From: Phycisphaerales bacterium
GTDB lineage: Bacteria; Planctomycetota; Phycisphaerae; Phycisphaerales; UBA1924
Assembly: GCA_029260515.1 (NCBI GenBank)
Contig: JAJDDC010000019.1
Location: 1-64,000, forward strand
DNA: 64,000 nt
Direction: 5' to 3'
Both the position numbers and the translations under genes were made by a program. Under the pieces are notes generated by a model. It saw nothing but the letters and a program-made list of their open reading frames with translations, was not told where the DNA came from and ran no database searches. Shown here piece by piece: positions 9,561-19,399 of the stretch; position 1 is the first letter of the stretch, and each line of letters starts with the position of its first letter.

Positions 9561-11579
9561 CTACTTGCGCTCGAGCCCCTGGTCCTCGCGTGCCCGGCGG
9601 CGCGCGATCTCCTGCTCGAACCAGACGCGGAACTCGTCCATCCCATCCGGCTGGGGGAAGACCTCGTCGAACGTCCGGCCCCGGGCGTCTGTGTCGCCCG
9701 CGCCCGCGAACTGCTCGCGGAACCGCTCGACGAGCGGGTCGTAGGCGAAGCGCAGGACGCCCGGGCCCTCGGCGTTCGAGACCTGTGTGTAGAGCGTCTC
9801 GGCATCATCGAGCGAGAGGCTCGCGATCGTTGACGCGAGCACGTTGCCCACGACAAAGCGGAAGTCCCGGTCGAGGTACTCCATGCGGCTCACGCCCGGG
9901 TCGGCGGTGACGTCGCGGCGCTGCTTGTCGATGTACCACTTGTGGGCGGTCTGCGCGAAGTCCATCATCCCCGCGTACAGGTCCTGGTCGCCCGCGAGCA
10001 GGCCCTCGGTGAACGCCGCCTGGATCGAGGCGGTGATCTGGTTGACCGCGACGTACGGCGAGTCCCAGCTCTCGTACGTCTCCTGGGCCGCGAACTCCTC
10101 GAGCGTGCCCGCGAGCTGGCTGCTCCACCAGTCGGTCGCGATGTCCTGCGAGCGGTGCGTGCGGACCTTCTGGTACCACATCTCGGCCAGCGGGCGGTAC
10201 CGCGGGCCGCGACGGTAGTAATACAAGACCGCCTGCCTCAGGAAGTTGGTGTACCCGGCGCTGAACGCCCGGACGGCGCGCCGCTCGTCGCCGAAGATAC
10301 CAACGGCGTCGTGCGCGTCGTCGAGGATGTCGCCGTACGCCTCGATGAAGTACATGTTGGGCATGGGCTGGTAGCGGGCGCTGCCGGTCTCGGCCCAGTC
10401 GAGGAAGTTGAAGTACAGGTCGCCGTACCGCGCGAGTTCCTGGATCGACTGCATCATCACGCGGTAGGTATTCACGAAGTCGAAGGAGGTCGAGTTGTGC
10501 TCGTCGACCTCCATCCGCCCGACCTCGACGCCGCGTGAGGCCCAGTACAGCGAGTGGGCGGGCGCGAGGCGCCAGTCGATTGGCCCGAACGCGCGGACGA
10601 GCCGCTGCATCCGCAGGGGCTCCATGTGGTACTTGTCCACCAGGACGCGCTTGCGGGAGTACGCGACAAGGTCGTCCCAGGCGCCGCCCCACTCGGGGTC
10701 GTCGAGAAGCTCCGCGAAGCGCTGGCCCTTCTCGCCCAGGCCCCGGACGCTCACGCCCGCCCGCTTCTCGTTGATCTGCGTCTGGTACGTGTACCTCGCC
10801 AGCAGGCCCAGGCCGACCGGCTCGCCCATCGCCCGCTCGTACGCCCGGGCCAGATCCGCGGCCTGGGGGTTGGCCTCGCGCAGGCCAGAGATCGTCTGGG
10901 GCGCGTCGATGATCGCCTGGAGTCGGTCTGCGAACACCGCCGTCACGCGTTCGCGCTCCTGCTCGAGGTTGATGGGCGTGTTGTCGCCCTCCTCGCGCGG
11001 CGGCGGGCGCATCGCGGGCGGCTCGCCCAGCACCACCGTCCACTCCTCGGCGACCTTCCGCTTGTAGTACTGGTTCGCGTCGTCGGTGTAGCCGGCGATC
11101 TTGTGCAGGTAGATCCAGCCCAGCTCCTTGTGCAGGAGCATGTCGTTCGGGTTCGCCTCGAGTCCCTCGTCACGCAGCAGGTCGATCCCGGCGTTGACCC
11201 ACTGCCAGCGTTCCTCGGGCGTCTGCGTCGTGACCGAGATGTTGTACGCCATGTTCCAGGCGTGGAAGGCCCAGACCTGCGGGAACCGCGGCTGGAGCTT
11301 GGTGATCGCGCTCGACAGCTCGATCGCCTCGTGGTACTTGCCGGCCTCCTTGAGCTCGTTGGCCCGGATCCACAGGATGTTCACGAACAGCCCGCGGAAC
11401 GCGCCCATCGCGATGCCCAGGGCGACCTGGGGCGGGTCGCCCTCCTCGGCGGTGTCCGCGTACGTCAGGTCGTGGCGCCCGACCGAGGCCGCGATCATCG
11501 GGTTCAACGCGCCCGCGACGACGAGGCAGACGAGGATCACGCCCGTCGCGATCAGCCTGACCAGTGAATCGTGCCGCAT
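9561..11579 (-). CDS. TPR-like membrane-anchored protein of the SPFH/ABC operon
   Basis: 672 aa. One N-terminal membrane segment (about 8-31) is followed by a large, mostly helical domain that should face the outside. Residues 75-175 resemble TPR hairpins (WIRANELKEAGKYHEAIEL, then FHAWNMAYNISVTTQTPEERWQWVNAG). The rest is helical with many aromatic residues and no catalytic motif I recognise. It is the last gene of a six-gene minus-strand operon, 40 bases after the ABC permease, with an AG-rich GAGGGGACC ribosome binding site. Its position suggests an accessory subunit of the ABC system; this is inferred from context only. Confidence 0.8.
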   Translation of the reverse strand: MRHDSLVRLIATGVILVCLVVAGALNPMIAASVGRHDLTYADTAEEGDPPQVALGIAMGAFRGLFVNILWIRANELKEAGKYHEAIELSSAITKLQPRFPQVWAFHAWNMAYNISVTTQTPEERWQWVNAGIDLLRDEGLEANPNDMLLHKELGWIYLHKIAGYTDDANQYYKRKVAEEWTVVLGEPPAMRPPPREEGDNTPINLEQERERVTAVFADRLQAIIDAPQTISGLREANPQAADLARAYERAMGEPVGLGLLARYTYQTQINEKRAGVSVRGLGEKGQRFAELLDDPEWGGAWDDLVAYSRKRVLVDKYHMEPLRMQRLVRAFGPIDWRLAPAHSLYWASRGVEVGRMEVDEHNSTSFDFVNTYRVMMQSIQELARYGDLYFNFLDWAETGSARYQPMPNMYFIEAYGDILDDAHDAVGIFGDERRAVRAFSAGYTNFLRQAVLYYYRRGPRYRPLAEMWYQKVRTHRSQDIATDWWSSQLAGTLEEFAAQETYESWDSPYVAVNQITASIQAAFTEGLLAGDQDLYAGMMDFAQTAHKWYIDKQRRDVTADPGVSRMEYLDRDFRFVVGNVLASTIASLSLDDAETLYTQVSNAEGPGVLRFAYDPLVERFREQFAGAGDTDARGRTFDEVFPQPDGMDEFRVWFEQEIARRRAREDQGLERK

Positions 11580-11619
11580 GGTGGTCCCCTCGGGGCTCTG
11601 GGGCCCCGGGTCGTACGCG

Positions 11620-13536
11620 TCAGTGCCCGGAATAGATCGCCAGTTCCCGCCTGCGGAAGATCATGACGCTCGAGACGAACAGGGCGCCCGTGACGATCCC
11701 GAGCACGATCACACCCCTGGCGACCTCGCCCCACGAGAGCAGGCGCCCGTCCACGAGCCGCTGTGTGGGCCTGAGGTCGGCGTAGACACGAAAGAGCCCG
11801 CTGACGGCGGAGGCGATCGTGGACACGACCAGTTTCAGGGGGACGACGTTCCCCCGGCGGTCCGTCGTGCCGTACATCTCGAGCGAGCTTGTGATGAACC
11901 CCGCGCCCTCGGCGACGAGGAAGATGAACACGGCCAGGATGCACGCGACGGGGAAGTTGAGAAACGTCGCCGCGAAGATCGCGACCATCGACAGGAACGC
12001 CAGCTTCAGCCACAGCACGAGCATGACGCGGAAGAAGTTCGTGTGGTATCCGCCCGCGGCGTACGAGACCTCGAGCCCGCCGGGCGGGAACGTGAGTGTC
12101 CGCTGGGGCTCGCCGTCGGCGTTGAGGTACGCGACCGAGAGCCCGCCCCGGTCGGGGTACAGCTCGCCGTTGATCACCTCGACCGTCAGGCGCCCGTCGT
12201 TGTCGATGTAGCTGGGCGAGAGAGGGAGAGTGTGTGTGTACCCGAGCGAGATCTCGCGGACGAGGTACGCCCCGTCGGGCAGGATGAGCGTGATGCGGTA
12301 GAAACGGTCGGGGCGGTTGCCCTCGGCGTCGGCGCGGTAGCGGAGCGTGATGGGCAGCCCCGAGTCGCGGGCGGCGCCCAGCCCATCGAACACGAATCGC
12401 TCGCCCCGCGCCCCCTCGATCGAGCGGTACGTCTGCGACGCCTGCTTGTACAGGTCGATGCGGACGCGGGCGCGGTTCTCGGGGGTGTCGGCGTACGCCT
12501 CGCCCTCTTCCAGGCTCTGACGCTCCACCTCGATCCGCGCCTGGACCGCCGTCGTGAACGCGGCATCCTCGATCGAGAACGGCATCGTGATCCCGACCGA
12601 GCGGCGTGCCGACAGGACCTGCGTCTCGAGTATGAGGCGGTCCTCGGAGATGTCCCCCCCGTCGGCGGTCGCCTCGTAGGGCACGACCTCGCCCTGGGCT
12701 GGCTGGCGGCGCAGGTACTCTGTCGAGAGGAACACGCCCGCGGCCGACACCGCGAGCAGCACGCCCACGAGCCCGACGACGCCCACCCACTTGCCCAGGA
12801 TGTACTGCCAGGGCGCGACCGGCTTGGTCATCGTCTGCCAGATGATCTTGTCGCGCTGCTCGAAGGCGACGGTCGCGGCGCTGAAGAACACAGTGAGCAG
12901 CGCGATGATCCAGAACGAGCCCCCGGTCGCGTACTGCAGGAACGACTGCACCCGGTAGCGCAGTGGCTGGGCCTCGTTGAGCAGCTCGGGGATCGACGCC
13001 AGCGCCAGCACCAGCATCACGATGAAGACCAGCGAGAGCTTCAGGCGGACAGCCTCGGCCAGCACCGTGCGGGAGATGGCGAGCACCGGCCCGGGCGCCG
13101 AGAACACCAGCCGCAGGCCCTGGAGCAACGCCGTGAACGAGATCGTGAGCGCGACCGCTGCGAGCAGTGCCGAGCCGTAGGGCTCGGTCCGCTCGAACAT
13201 AAGCAGCGGGACGCCAAGCGCGACCCCCAGCGTCAGCAGCGCCAGGTAGGTCAGCGCCAGCCCGAGCCAGACGACGACGAGGCTGACCGCCAACGCCGCG
13301 AGGACGCCCGTCACAACGAGCGTGTGCGAGGCCGAGCCGGACAGGACGTTGCCGATGAGTTCGACCCGGTGGTCGCCCGGGGGCGCGTCGGCGGCGGGAT
13401 CAACCCCGGCGTGCGAGGTGAAGAGCAGGACGCCGACGACGACCGCGATCGCCGCGAGCGTGACGACGATAGACGCCACCACCTTGAACGGCGTGGTGCG
13501 CTGGGCCCGGTTGAGCGTGCGGAGCAGCTCGCGCAT
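11620..13536 (-). CDS. ABC-2 type transporter permease with large extracytoplasmic domain
   Basis: 638 aa. Hydrophobic segments lie near 18-40, 72-120, 124-145, 168-186, 203-222 and 246-268, then a soluble insert of about 210 residues (275-485), then further segments near 490-545 and 595-615. EQRDKIIWQTMTKPVAPWQY followed by ILGKW is the cytoplasmic E..t...l..P coupling segment of ABC-2 permeases. Three bases separate it from the upstream ATPase gene, so the two are surely co-translated. The insert is rich in beta-strand-like sequence. Substrate and direction (probably export) are not evident. A second, unlinked-strand permease of the same class begins at 19862. Confidence 0.88.
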   Translation of the reverse strand: MRELLRTLNRAQRTTPFKVVASIVVTLAAIAVVVGVLLFTSHAGVDPAADAPPGDHRVELIGNVLSGSASHTLVVTGVLAALAVSLVVVWLGLALTYLALLTLGVALGVPLLMFERTEPYGSALLAAVALTISFTALLQGLRLVFSAPGPVLAISRTVLAEAVRLKLSLVFIVMLVLALASIPELLNEAQPLRYRVQSFLQYATGGSFWIIALLTVFFSAATVAFEQRDKIIWQTMTKPVAPWQYILGKWVGVVGLVGVLLAVSAAGVFLSTEYLRRQPAQGEVVPYEATADGGDISEDRLILETQVLSARRSVGITMPFSIEDAAFTTAVQARIEVERQSLEEGEAYADTPENRARVRIDLYKQASQTYRSIEGARGERFVFDGLGAARDSGLPITLRYRADAEGNRPDRFYRITLILPDGAYLVREISLGYTHTLPLSPSYIDNDGRLTVEVINGELYPDRGGLSVAYLNADGEPQRTLTFPPGGLEVSYAAGGYHTNFFRVMLVLWLKLAFLSMVAIFAATFLNFPVACILAVFIFLVAEGAGFITSSLEMYGTTDRRGNVVPLKLVVSTIASAVSGLFRVYADLRPTQRLVDGRLLSWGEVARGVIVLGIVTGALFVSSVMIFRRRELAIYSGH

Positions 13537-13539
13537 AGG

Positions 13540-14811
13540 TCAGGTCTTGGCGCCCGCGTCGGGCCCGTCCTTGGGGTCGAGCAGTGAGCTGATCACGTCG
13601 TCGTCCACGTCTTTCGAGGCGAGGCCCCCGGGCGCCCCCGCGTCCCTGGGCACGGGCGGCGGCGCGGGCGGGGTGGGCTCGTCGGACTCAACGAGCGATT
13701 GGATGAGCGAGTCGTCCGCGCCCTCGGGCTTGGGTGGCGCGTCCGCCACTCCTTCGACACGCGCGGGGCGGACGTCGCCCGACCCGGGATCGTCGGTCCG
13801 GACCAAGCGGTCGATGAGTGCCTGGCCGTCCTCGGGCTCGGCGCGGAGGAACGCGGCCGTCGCCCCGCCGTCCTGCGCGCCCGCGGTCTCCAGGCGTTCG
13901 GCCCGGGCCTGCTCGACGATGCCCAGGAAGAGTTCTTCGAGCTTCTGGCGCGGGTGTGAAACCTTGAGCACGCTCTTGTCGCCGCCGGTTCGTTTGCGGA
14001 TCAGCGCGTCGATCTCGGCGAGGGTCTGCTCGTCGAGGGTGTCGGTCTCGATGGTGGTGCGGTTGTGCTTCTCGAGCAGGCCGTCGCAGGTCCCCTCGCC
14101 GCGGATCTTGCCGCCGTAGAGGATGACCATGCGATCGACGACGTCCTCGACGTCGGAGAGCAGGTGGCTCGAGAGGATCACGGTCTTGCCGCGACGCCCG
14201 AGCTCGATGATCAGGTCCTTGACCTGGCGGGTGCCGATCGGGTCGAGGCCGGTCGTGGGCTCGTCGAGGATCAGCAGGTCCGGGTCGTTGATGAGCGCCT
14301 GTGCGATGCCGATGCGTCGGGCCATGCCCTTGGAGTACTCGCGGACGGGGCGGAACTGGGCGTGGGCGAGGCCGACCATCTCGAGCAGCTCGTCGATCCG
14401 CTTGGTGCGTGTGCGTCGGTCGAGCTCGAAGAGCTTTGCGTAGTAGTCGAGCGTCTCGCGGGCGTTGAGGAACGGGTAGAGGTGGCTCTCCTCGGGCAGG
14501 TACCCGATGCGTTTCTTGGTCGCGACGTCGGAGGGGCGTTTTCCGAACACCACGAGCCGCCCGGAGGTCGGGCGGAGCAGGCCCAGGATGAGCTTGATGG
14601 TGGTGGACTTGCCCGAGCCGTTGGGCCCAAGCAGGCCGAAGATCTCGCGCTGGTGGACGTCGAAGGTGATGCCGTCCACGGCCTTGGCCCGCGAGCGCAT
14701 CCAGAAGTCGCGGAACGTCTTGGTGAGCCGCTGGGCCGCGATGACCGGGCGCTGCTCGGGCGCGACCGCGCCGCCGCCCGCCCCGGATGTCGTCGTCGTC
14801 GCCTGGGTCAC
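13540..14811 (-). CDS. ABC transporter ATP-binding protein with repeat-bearing C-terminal tail
   Basis: 423 aa; start GTG. The nucleotide-binding domain spans about 22-245: Walker A GPNGSGKST at 62-70, signature YSKGM at 159-163 (for the usual LSGGQ), Walker B LLILDEP at 179-185 and H-loop SSH near 214-216. The subfamily is that of ABC-2 exporters. Beyond residue 300 is a 120-residue acidic, Pro-rich tail not usual in the family. It holds three copies of a short motif, LIDRLVRTDDP, LIQSLVESDEP and VISSLLDPKDG, at about 332-342, 369-379 and 406-416. The motifs look like docking peptides. The gene sits between the SPFH genes and its permease in one operon. Confidence 0.92.
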   Translation of the reverse strand: MTQATTTTSGAGGGAVAPEQRPVIAAQRLTKTFRDFWMRSRAKAVDGITFDVHQREIFGLLGPNGSGKSTTIKLILGLLRPTSGRLVVFGKRPSDVATKKRIGYLPEESHLYPFLNARETLDYYAKLFELDRRTRTKRIDELLEMVGLAHAQFRPVREYSKGMARRIGIAQALINDPDLLILDEPTTGLDPIGTRQVKDLIIELGRRGKTVILSSHLLSDVEDVVDRMVILYGGKIRGEGTCDGLLEKHNRTTIETDTLDEQTLAEIDALIRKRTGGDKSVLKVSHPRQKLEELFLGIVEQARAERLETAGAQDGGATAAFLRAEPEDGQALIDRLVRTDDPGSGDVRPARVEGVADAPPKPEGADDSLIQSLVESDEPTPPAPPPVPRDAGAPGGLASKDVDDDVISSLLDPKDGPDAGAKT

Positions 14812-14827
14812 GCGTGGGTGTCCTGTG

Positions 14828-16258
14828 TCAGAGTTCCTCGCCCGTCTGGATGCCCTCGTCGGTGCGGAAGCGGGCGCGGTCGAGGTCCTGCATCCGCAGC
14901 TCGCGGGCGCGATCCAGCTCTCCCTGCTTGGCCGCCCGGTCGAGGCCGCGGGCGATGTCCGGGTCCTCGTTGATGATCAGCTCGAGCACATGCCCGGGGG
15001 GGACCTGGAAGGCCTGCACGTACGCCTTGTTGCGGAACTCGAGGTACGCGCTGCCCCAGTCGCGGGCGATCATGAGGCTGGGCGAGGCGTTGAACTGCTC
15101 GAGCTTGGCCCGGAAGATCGCCGCGTCGGCGCGGGCCCGGTTGACCAGCGCCGACCGCTGGTTGGCGGCGCTGTTGAGCAGCTCGGAGACCTCGCCCGAG
15201 GCGAGCCCCTCGAGCACCACGCCGTCGATCTCGACGGGCCTGCCCTCGAGCAACGCGTCGATCCGCGCGAGGACCTCGCGCTGCTGGGCCTCGTCGCCCA
15301 GCTCGGTCGCCCGCTCGTACAGGTCGATCTGCGCGATCAGCGGCTCGGCCGCGGCGCCCGCGACCGCGTTGAGCATCTCGACCCGCTGCCTGGCCGCCTG
15401 CTCGCGCGCCTGGCCCACGTTCTGCGCCTGGTTCGAGACCTGGTTGAACTTCTCGTACAGCGTCACCGGCGGTAACGGGCTGCGCGTCAGCGAGAGCTGG
15501 TCGATCTCGATCCCCGTGCCCAGGTCGTTGAACATCCGCTGCGCGGTCTCGCGGGCCGCGGCCTCGACCGAGACCGTGTCCGTCTGCGTCGTCTTGAGCA
15601 GCTCGTCGATCGTAACCTCCGCCGTTGCGTGCACGACCGCGCGCTGCACGACCAGGCGCACCAGCCGGCGTTCGGCGGCAAGCGCGTCGCCCGGGCGGAC
15701 GTTCTCGATGTACTGCCCCAGGCTCACGCGCCGGTAGTACACGCTCCACTGGGTGTGGGCGATGTTCAGGTCCGCCGTGATCAGCGAGCCGTCTCGGGCC
15801 GGGTTGAGCGCGTTGGTGCTGGGCAGGCGGTCGATCTCGCGGCCCTCGTCGCCCCGCTCGACCCACGGGAAGAACGCGCGGTTGACCTGCTGGGGTGTCG
15901 AGCCCGTGTCCACCTTGACCAGCTCGCCCAGGGGGTACGGCCAGGCCCACTGTGCGCCGGGCGAGAGGTTCGCCTGCTGGATTTTGCCGAACAGCAGTCG
16001 CACGCCCCGCTGGCCCTCGCCGACCGTCCGGAAGCCGGAGGCCAGGAACAGCACCAGCAGTACAACCATGCCCGCCTGCACGAGGCGGTAGGTGATCTTG
16101 AGCGCGTCGGCCAGCGACTGGTTCGCCGGGTCCATCCGCTCGGCGATCTCCGCCCGCGCGCTCTCGCCACCGTCTCGGAGCGTGACCGAGGAGGCCCGCC
16201 CGCTCCGCCGCGGCTCGGCGCCGGGGTCGCCCGGGTCTTTGGGGTCGAACTCGCTCAT
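14828..16258 (-). CDS. HflK-like SPFH-domain membrane protein
   Basis: 476 aa. A cytoplasmic N-terminus of about 60 residues, rich in acidic and Arg residues, precedes one membrane segment (about 62-79). An SPFH (prohibitin-homology) domain follows at about 80-290, starting VGEGQRGVRLLFGKI, then an Ala/Glu/Arg-rich coiled coil (about 290-440). In E. coli HflK and HflC form a periplasmic cage around FtsH. The start ATG overlaps the stop of the upstream HflC-like gene by four bases (ATGA), typical of a coupled HflK/HflC pair though in reversed order. FtsH is not in the window. Confidence 0.88.
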   Translation of the reverse strand: MSEFDPKDPGDPGAEPRRSGRASSVTLRDGGESARAEIAERMDPANQSLADALKITYRLVQAGMVVLLVLFLASGFRTVGEGQRGVRLLFGKIQQANLSPGAQWAWPYPLGELVKVDTGSTPQQVNRAFFPWVERGDEGREIDRLPSTNALNPARDGSLITADLNIAHTQWSVYYRRVSLGQYIENVRPGDALAAERRLVRLVVQRAVVHATAEVTIDELLKTTQTDTVSVEAAARETAQRMFNDLGTGIEIDQLSLTRSPLPPVTLYEKFNQVSNQAQNVGQAREQAARQRVEMLNAVAGAAAEPLIAQIDLYERATELGDEAQQREVLARIDALLEGRPVEIDGVVLEGLASGEVSELLNSAANQRSALVNRARADAAIFRAKLEQFNASPSLMIARDWGSAYLEFRNKAYVQAFQVPPGHVLELIINEDPDIARGLDRAAKQGELDRARELRMQDLDRARFRTDEGIQTGEEL

Positions 16259-17247
16259 TCACCCGTCCCCTGGCTCGAGGGTGCGCCGGGGCGCGTCGGG
16301 TCGCCGCCTGGGCTGGGCAGGCGCCCGGCCTCGAGCTCACGCATGACGTCCTGCGAGAAGATGTTCATGCCGAAATCCTCGGTCGAGAGGATCAGCGTCA
16401 TCCGCTTGGCCATTGCGTTGCGGAGCAGTTCGATCTGCTGCAGGAACACAGCCAGCTCCTGGTTGGCGGCCTGAGCCTCCAGGTAGGGCACCGACTCCAT
16501 GTCGCCGCGCGCGATGATCTCCTGCGCACGACGGTTCGTGAACTCGCGGATCCGGTCCGCGTCCGAACGCGCCTTTGACACCGTCCGGCGCACCTCGGCC
16601 TGCCCGCCCGCCTCCAACTCCTTCGACAGCTTGTCCCGCCCTGCGCCCATCCGCTGGATGACGGCCGACGTCGTCGCCTCGGGCAACCGGACACGCGAGA
16701 TCCCGATGCCCAGGGGCGTGATGCCGTACTCGCCCAGCCCCCCCTCCCCCGAGACCTGCGTCAGCACCTGGTCCTCCAAGTCGCCCAGACGCGAGGCGCC
16801 ACGCTCGGGCGTGAACAGCTCGCCCATGCTGAACTTGCTCACCTCGCCCAGTGCCGAACGCAAGCGGTCGCGGATGACGTCCTCGGCCCGGGCGTAGTGG
16901 TCCTCGGCCCGCTCGCCCGCGTTGCCGAACCGCTGGTAAAAGACCAGGGGGTCCGACACGCGGTACGTGATGAAGCTCTCGACGATGATCTGGAACTCGT
17001 CGCGGGTGAGCTGCGTCTCCGAGCGTGTCTCGACAACGCGGAGGCGCTTGTCGTACTTGGTCACCCGCTGGATCGGGTAGAACCACTTGAGGTAGAGGCC
17101 CGCGTCGTTTTTGATCGAGCCCTCGCCGGCCTTGCCGAATGTCGTCACCACCGCCGTCTCGTTGAACCGGACGGTGTACGTCACGGTGAACGAGAGGATG
17201 GCGCCGACGAACACTAGGGCCAGGATCACGGTCATCAGTTTCTTCAC
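16255..17247 (-). CDS. HflC-like SPFH-domain membrane protein
   Basis: 330 aa; start GTG with GGAG eight bases upstream. An N-terminal signal-anchor (about 5-24) is followed by an SPFH domain with the HflC order: TVRFNETAVVTTFGKA at 26-41, GLYLKWFYPIQRVTKYDKRL, then EFQIIVESFITYRVSDP. The C-terminal helical arm (about 200-290) includes ARSDADRIREFTNRRAQEI, close to the E. coli HflC arm. A Pro-rich tail ends the protein. It is the second of three SPFH genes in a row, 46 bases after the first. Confidence 0.9.
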   Translation of the reverse strand: MKKLMTVILALVFVGAILSFTVTYTVRFNETAVVTTFGKAGEGSIKNDAGLYLKWFYPIQRVTKYDKRLRVVETRSETQLTRDEFQIIVESFITYRVSDPLVFYQRFGNAGERAEDHYARAEDVIRDRLRSALGEVSKFSMGELFTPERGASRLGDLEDQVLTQVSGEGGLGEYGITPLGIGISRVRLPEATTSAVIQRMGAGRDKLSKELEAGGQAEVRRTVSKARSDADRIREFTNRRAQEIIARGDMESVPYLEAQAANQELAVFLQQIELLRNAMAKRMTLILSTEDFGMNIFSQDVMRELEAGRLPSPGGDPTRPGAPSSQGTGE

Positions 17248-17293
17248 GGCGTCTGCTCCGACGTGCCGCCCCGATCCGGGGCGGGCTGGTCTC

Positions 17294-19399
17294 TTACTCT
17301 TGCTGCTGGCCCGTGCTGAAGTCGAGGTCCGTCAGCGCGCCCTGGCGCTCCTCGAGGTTGAGGCGGACCTTCGTTTCCGGGACGGTGTTGATGAACACAC
17401 GCGAGTCGAGCATCGCGTCCGACAACGCCTGGAAGTACAGCTTCGTGCGGTACAACTCGGGGGCGGCCTCGTACGCCGCGACCTGCGCCGCGAACCGTGT
17501 CGCCTTGGACCGCTCGCCCATGTGCCGACGCCAGCGCTCGGCGCCCGCGACGATCAGCAGCTCGCCCGCCTCGCCACCCGCCTGCTCGAGCAGGCGCTGG
17601 ACCTCCAGGTTCATCGCGATCAGCTCGTCCTCGTCCGCGCCGCCCGACTCGCTCAAACGGTCGATCGCGTCGAGCTGGGCGATGATCTCCCGCGCCAGGC
17701 CGACCGACCCGGCGATCTGCGTCAGGATCTCGATCTCCTGCATCCGCCCGATCTCGGCGAGCCCCTCGACGTTCTGGCGGGCCTGGATCAGGCTCTCGAA
17801 GTTCGGCGCGACCGCCTTGGGCGGGTGCACCCCCCCCACGCCCACGAACACGAGCTCGATCCCCGCGCCCGCGCCGCCGTTCAAACGCCCGTACGTCTGC
17901 TCGAGATCCGCCCGCAGCGCCTGGGCTAGGTCGGTCCGGCCTCCCGAGAGCACCGCGTCGATCCGCATCGACGCCAGGCGCCGCAGCACGACCCGCCGGC
18001 CCATGCTGGTCAGCACGTCCTCGCGCTCGCCGGGCCCGGCGAGGCGCTCGTAGAGCTCCAGGTCGCGGACGACGAACTGCACGGGCACCTCTGCCGCAAC
18101 AAGCGCCAGGTCACGCCCGCGCGCCTCCCCGTCGCCCTCGCCGACGAGCGAGGGCTGGACGATGTTGACGATTTCGCCGGGCGAGTGCTCCTCGGTCCAG
18201 AGGAGCGGCCCGTCGCCCGGGGTCGGGGGGTTGGCGCCAAGCTGCAGCGTGCGCACGCCGGTGGTCGTCCGTGTAACGACGAGGCGGCCCGAGGCGTCTC
18301 GCGCCGTGAACTCGGGCACGAGGACCTGGCCGAAGGGCCAGGGCCATTTGATGTGCAGGCCCGGGCCGACGTCGGTCTCGCCCTGCTGGCCGAAGCTGAC
18401 GATGGGCTTGGAGATCTTGCCGTTGGTGAGGACCAGCGCCCGCTGGTGGGGCTCGACGACGACGAACATCGTCAGCCCCCAGCCGATCACGATGCCCAGG
18501 ACGACGAGCGCCAGGACCCAGCGGCTGAGCAGGCGGTAGAACCACGATCCGGTGACGTCAACGCCGAACTGGTAGCTCAGCGCCTCGCCGACAGACTCGG
18601 CGATCCGGTCGGGGGCGGCGAGAAGGCCCAGCAGGCGTGAGTCGAACGCGGGCCGGAGGACCTGGCCCGGCTGACGCGGGCGGTAGAGATCAAGCAGGAA
18701 GTTGACGCCGATCTCGGCGCCGAGCAACATCATCGCGATCCCGAGCACCGCCGGCAGCCACCGGTTGAACGTGTCGGGGCCGACGGCCATGTCCACGAAG
18801 TTGGCGACGGCGACCGCAAGGCCGAGCAGTGCCGAGCCCGCGGCCTGGGCCGCCCCGGCCCGCAGCGCCGACCAGGCGGGCTGCTTGCCCATGCCCGAGA
18901 CGAACCGCGCGAAAATAAAACCGATGAACGCGACACCCAGCCCGATTGCGATGCCCCACCCGGCCAGCGCCGCTTCGCCGAATACGTCGTGCTCGATGAG
19001 CGGGCGCCCGGAGCGCCACCGGATGATCCCGACCCCGACCAGCGCGATCGCCAGGATGATCGCCAGCGCGGGCAGGACCCACTTCTGGACCGTCACGACC
19101 CGGCGGGCCGCGACGCGCAGGTCGTCGCTCTGCTCGAACGCACTGGACGCGCCCGCCTCGGACGCGAGCGCCTCGGCCTCCATCGACTCGATCCGCTCGC
19201 GCCGGTGCTGGTCGTACAGCAGCACGAGCCCGACCCAGACGATCAGGCCCAGGCCCATGAACACGGACGCGGTCACCGCGGCGTGGTCGCCGCCGAGGCG
19301 ACCGTAGATCAGCATCCCCAGCGCCAGACCCGCCTGGATCGCCAGTCCCAGGAAGCCAACGCCCGCGGCACGTCTGTAGGTCAGGTAATCGCCCCGCAT
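17294..19399 (-). CDS. Polytopic membrane protein with C-terminal SPFH domain
   Basis: 701 aa from the ATG at 19399, chosen because GGGAAGG lies three bases upstream; the upstream reading lacks hydrophobic or domain sequence. About seven membrane segments lie near 12-32, 41-61, 104-126, 146-168, 185-203, 210-233 and 295-318. The last leads directly into an SPFH domain (about 318-560: VEPHQRALVLTNGKISKPI, then GLHIKWPWPFGQV) and a helical arm. SPFH proteins of the HflK/prohibitin class usually have one anchor; the six-helix N-terminal addition is unusual. It is first in the operon and probably the scaffold for the following two SPFH proteins. Confidence 0.85.
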   Translation of the reverse strand: MRGDYLTYRRAAGVGFLGLAIQAGLALGMLIYGRLGGDHAAVTASVFMGLGLIVWVGLVLLYDQHRRERIESMEAEALASEAGASSAFEQSDDLRVAARRVVTVQKWVLPALAIILAIALVGVGIIRWRSGRPLIEHDVFGEAALAGWGIAIGLGVAFIGFIFARFVSGMGKQPAWSALRAGAAQAAGSALLGLAVAVANFVDMAVGPDTFNRWLPAVLGIAMMLLGAEIGVNFLLDLYRPRQPGQVLRPAFDSRLLGLLAAPDRIAESVGEALSYQFGVDVTGSWFYRLLSRWVLALVVLGIVIGWGLTMFVVVEPHQRALVLTNGKISKPIVSFGQQGETDVGPGLHIKWPWPFGQVLVPEFTARDASGRLVVTRTTTGVRTLQLGANPPTPGDGPLLWTEEHSPGEIVNIVQPSLVGEGDGEARGRDLALVAAEVPVQFVVRDLELYERLAGPGEREDVLTSMGRRVVLRRLASMRIDAVLSGGRTDLAQALRADLEQTYGRLNGGAGAGIELVFVGVGGVHPPKAVAPNFESLIQARQNVEGLAEIGRMQEIEILTQIAGSVGLAREIIAQLDAIDRLSESGGADEDELIAMNLEVQRLLEQAGGEAGELLIVAGAERWRRHMGERSKATRFAAQVAAYEAAPELYRTKLYFQALSDAMLDSRVFINTVPETKVRLNLEERQGALTDLDFSTGQQQE

